This document shows positions 60,743-64,000 of a DNA stretch of 64,000 nucleotides, one piece after another. Position 1 is the stretch's first letter. Every line of letters starts with the position of its first letter. The notes under the pieces are model-generated. The model saw nothing but the letters and a program-made list of their open reading frames with translations. It was not told where the DNA came from and did not search any database. The DNA is from Phorcus lineatus (Eukaryota; Mollusca; Gastropoda; Trochida; Trochidae), in assembly GCA_921293015.1 (NCBI GenBank), contig OV121088.1, positions 6,075,882 to 6,139,881 of the forward strand. The letters are read 5' to 3'. Made by a program: the position numbers and the translations under genes.

Positions 60743-63000
60743 TGCCAAATCTGGAACCATCTACAAACTCCCCTTCGACTTATACCCAAAATAATAACAT
60801 CGTGGTCCAACCACCTTAACCTTATAGTTTTGAGGTAATTATTAAATGGTAGAAAATTCTTCCCATCATAGGAGATCGTTATATGAACAAGCAGGGCTGC
60901 TAACACCGCTGCCATTTTATGATTCATTTGGTTTGCTTTATATAATTGTTTTTTCTAAACATTTCGCAAGCTGTATCGTTCTATACATTTCGCCAGTTGA
61001 ATATATATCTATACATTTCGCCACTTGTATCTTTCTATACATTTTGCCACTTGTATCTTTCTATACATTTTGTGGTGTTTTTTTTTATCTTTCTATACAA
61101 TTTGGTTTGTATCTTTCTATACATGTTCTTACTTGTATCATTCTATTTATTTTGCTACTTGTATCCTGATACTTGATGTTTAAATGCAATATTTGTAGGA
61201 CGCGTATGCCTTCGATATATAAATAATTGAAGGGTAAATGTAAAAAGTAGTCAGTAATGATCCCTTGAAGGCGATTAAGAAAGTTTAATTGTTAATCGTT
61301 TCCACCTTTTTCTTAACCTTCATGCACAATACATTTGTACGTCTCATTTCTTTGACCTTATTATCCGAAACAGTAGGAAAATGTATCTTTTATCAAGCGA
61401 AACGTTCCTGCGGACATTTCAGTGTGAACACATTGAAATGAGGGGATCCAAACATTGTACAAACTATCATTGACTACATTTAGTCAAACCTCGTTATTTC
61501 AATGTCGTACAACAGTGTCTTTTAACAGGTTTAGAGAATCTTTGGCCCAATGTGATAACACAGTGAGACACCATGGTCGTGTTCTTATTGGAATCTCAAA
61601 CTGTAAAGTTTGTAATGTAGACAATCCATTGCCAATAAATCAAAACCAGTTAATAAATTCCATACTGTTTTTATTTCATTTAGGAAAATATGTGAATGTT
61701 GACTATATGGGAATAATTTTGTTCATGAACGGTTAAAGTATAGTAAAATAACGAAAAAACTTGCATTGACAATGCTCTAAGGGCAATATCCCGTACAATA
61801 TTGTAAACTTTATGACAATCAAAGCATATTAAGTAATATAACAATATATATTATATAAACTTTCGCTAAAATGAAAACAATAAAATATGTACAAAGTGAT
61901 CATAAGCAATACAACGAACAAACGTTTAAAATCAACTGCTATATTTTCAAATATTATATTATATTAAGAGTTATATTTTTTACTCAGCGTTTATCCATCA
62001 TGAATATATATCCTGCTTTGGATAGTATTTAAACTCATTTTACTAAACAATGCTATTACATCTATCTTTTTGGCCATGGAAATAGAAGTCATTCAGAAAG
62101 TCTCCCAACAAAACGTGTCTAGTCAGGTCTTTTTCGTCAACAATGTCATCAACGAGGACCATTAAACAATTAATATCCTAGTCAACATGGTAGTTTACTA
62201 CAGTGGCCAAAAATATTTTTCCTAGAAAGAGCATATATCAAGAAACCAATATTATTAACAACAGTGATTTTAATGATTTAAAAAATCAAGAATATATATG
62301 ATATAATGATAATAAGTAAGGTACGTGTTTGAATATACTACATGTGCAAGCAGCTAAGCTGAAATATTTAGCAAAGTTCATTACATCAGTGGTAAGCTTA
62401 TGGCCTGGCTGATTTGTCTCACGAATTAGACCTCTGATTTCCGATGTAACCACATGCATATCAACGCACTGTTGCGTCATACGATCAGACCTTTGGTGAA
62501 GCGTACACCTAAAACTATTTTACAATGTATCACTTGTTACTGTCGTCATCCATGCCTCTTCCTCGCCTCTTTCAGCCTTTTCTATAACCACACACATATA
62601 ACCTATCATTAATGAAACATTATACTAATTTAAGGAATTCAATGTATTAATGGTTTTCACTCTGTTTTCGTCACATCATTTGAAGAGCCTAACATATTTA
62701 TTAGTCCATATCATCACTTTATCAGCTTTCTTGGACTTTTGCACCTGATAATAAGATGGGAATAGGATTTTAGTGCGTGACACATATGGGCCTAAGGGTT
62801 CACAGGGTCACCAAACTTAAAACTTATCAGCCAAAGAGTCTGTGCACAAGGTTACAACTTTTTAAAATGTTTTTGAGGTGTTGCCTCTGTAGCCCTTATT
62901 AGAGGTCACAGGGTCATCCTATTTATAAACCTAATCCCCATGGTCCCAGGAGAGTCTGTAGACAAGGTTTCATCTATCTAGGTTTCTGCCCAAACACCTT
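60743..63000. repeat. Segmental duplication, block 3 (3' flank only)
   Basis: It starts with ACCATCTACAAACTC (as at 53,782) and continues colinear with 53,780-56,000 and 24,440-25,450. Shared features are TATGATTCATTTGGTTTGCT, the 26-bp minisatellite (60,955-61,165), GGGCAATATCCCGTACA (61,782; also 25,389), the GTTCATTACAT region (62,375; also 54,908) and the GGGTCACAGGGTCACC repeat region. No gene exon of the NHR-like family precedes it; the body of a third gene copy is lost or was never here. The frames at 60,846-61,176 come from the minisatellite. Confidence 0.8.
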
Positions 63001-63361
63001 TACGTTTTGAAAATGTATATACATCAGACTACAGAAGTAATCATATACATCAATGTGCTACTTTCCTCCTGATTTGTGCAGATTTTGTTAATGAAACCTT
63101 TAGAACCAATAATAAAACAGACATAAAATTCCTCTTTACCTATGCCTAATTCAAACTTTGCTTCATTTCGTTATCTGTTCGCTAGCTTTACCGAACTTTT
63201 TTCTGAACTTGTTTAGTCCAATCAAAAACTGCTGCTGAATATAAACCACGAAAATTGACGCAAAAAAGAAAGGCTTGAGTGATTGCAATGTACTACTGCC
63301 TTGCTTGGGAGGTTGATCCATCAGGTGGGCCCTGACACCAGCAGTGAAGAAATGCCACATG
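63001..63361. other. 3' side of the PARP-like gene
   Basis: Probably 3' UTR or flank of the minus-strand gene ending at 63,362. The minus-strand frame 63,163-63,450 overlaps that exon in another frame and is a shadow. Confidence 0.4.
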
Positions 63362-63654
63362 CTACTTCTTTCTAAAAGTGATGAGATATTTTGGATAAGC
63401 TTGCACATCGTTAAACACAACAAACACATTTGGTTTGCTCGTGTTGTCAACGACTGTGTCGTACTTCAAGTGCGGCCTATGCGGACGTCTGGGTGGCGGT
63501 GTCCTCATTCCACGGCACCCTGTGGTAAAATGACCGGTCAGCACCCCCACCATGTACAATCTGCGACGGTCCTGTTGGTCTGGAGGAGAGTAGATATCGT
63601 TTGCTGAATACTCCGGAGAGACGGCAAAGTAAGATCCTTCCCCATAACGAGTAG
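63362..63654 (-). CDS. Last coding exon of a PARP14-like ADP-ribosyltransferase
   Basis: On the minus strand, after the acceptor TCTTACTGCAG, the frame reads (A)TRYGEGSYFAVSPEYSANDI, then YSPPDQQDRRRLYMVGVLTG and HFTTGCRGMRTPPP. It ends with KYDTVVDNTSKPNVFVVFND and VQAYPKYLITFRKK, then a TAG stop. This is the C-terminal half of a PARP catalytic domain: G-x-Y-F-A with the Tyr of the NAD-binding triad, the D/S-x-Y-S donor-loop side, L-T-G, P-P-x, and the closing V-V-F-N-D-x-Q-A-Y-P-x-Y-L-I strand typical of the PARP14/15 group, which mostly transfer single ADP-ribose units. The exon accepts a one-base overhang. The catalytic His and everything upstream lie in exons beyond the right edge. The frame is intact and likely functional. 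Confidence 0.85.
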
Positions 63655-64000
63655 CTGCAGTAAGACGATTAACAGTCACATAATGCACACATTCAAAGGC
63701 AAGGTTTTAACTAAACACGAAAGAAATGTTTCACCTCTTTAAATTGGAATGTCGTAAAAAGTTATGGGCTCAGGGAAACTTGGTTGTAATGTTTTAACAA
63801 CCATTAAGTTTATTCTTTAAGTTTTATTCCAAAAGCTTTACTAACAGATATGTGATCGCCATATTTTCCTGGGTTGGGTCAATTGTCCTATTTTTGATCA
63901 TTCATAAAAACAACAAAAGCATAGACAAATCATAACCTAAATGACATAATTGCTTCAATAAGTATCTGGTTTTCCCGCCATTGGCATTCAAAGACGCTTA
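63655..64000 (-). other. Intron of the PARP14-like gene
   Basis: No further exon of the catalytic domain was recognised on the minus strand up to the window edge, so this is taken as intron. Confidence 0.5.

Overview
This is a eukaryotic nuclear window. It is AT-rich, with intron-split genes, GT-AG junctions, microsatellites and many decayed transposons (non-LTR retroelements, Tc1/mariner, FLYWCH-MULE, hAT, DIRS-like, palindromic DNA elements). The mixture suits a lophotrochozoan, most likely a bivalve mollusc. That is inference from element types and style; no marker gene fixes the species.

Layout. 1-660 holds the end of a decayed GIY-YIG-type retroelement. 1.9-4.0 kb carries a probable secreted protein (signal peptide, PAN-like Cys motif, beta-propeller-like part), with a broken duplicate at 7.6-8.6 kb. 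9-14 kb is mostly non-coding, with a SINE-like fragment and a 236-bp foldback. From 14.4 kb the window is dominated by a local segmental duplication. Block 1 is about 14.4-25.5 kb, block 2 about 26.1-55.3 kb, and a third, partial block about 60.74-63.0 kb keeps only the 3' flank. Blocks 1 and 2 each carry one member of a gene family I cannot name with certainty.

Gene 1 (15,755-23,786) reads as nine exons with matching phases, giving 426 residues. It starts MGNKLT (N-myristoylation-like), has two related beta-rich domains weakly resembling the Neuralized homology repeat (NHR), and ends in a Pro/Arg-rich tail built from 24- and 36-nt micro-exons, all in phase 1. Gene 2 (36,578-53,592) is a paralogue. 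It has lost exon 1 through a deletion of about 300 bp, carries an Arg-to-TGA change in its second domain exon, and has been enlarged by insertions that comparison with gene 1 exposes. Its two tail micro-exons have been amplified as five tandem units of 1,748 bp (44.41-53.14 kb). Each unit also carries a conserved open frame that looks like a third, divergent copy of the domain. The array starts at the outer edge of a Tc1/mariner inverted repeat.

Block 2 insertions relative to block 1: a 3.1-kb element with about 100-bp nested-palindrome inverted repeats (26,380-29,493); about 5.3 kb with a FLYWCH-MULE, a TTAGGTCTTCAAGAC-ended element and a retroelement tail (30.45-35.75 kb); a non-LTR retrotransposon inside a tandem duplication (37.2-40.0 kb); a MITE-like element (41.2-42.03 kb); and the Tc1/mariner (42,955-44,415). 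Block 1 has one retrotransposon insertion on the minus strand (20.2-21.9 kb). Right of block 2 lie a hAT-like fragment and a DIRS-like reverse transcriptase whose 3' end is cut by block 3. The right edge holds the last coding exon of a PARP14-like mono-ADP-ribosyltransferase on the minus strand. A decaying, exon-amplifying NHR-like family next to a PARP14-like gene would suit a fast-evolving immune or stress locus, but that is speculation.
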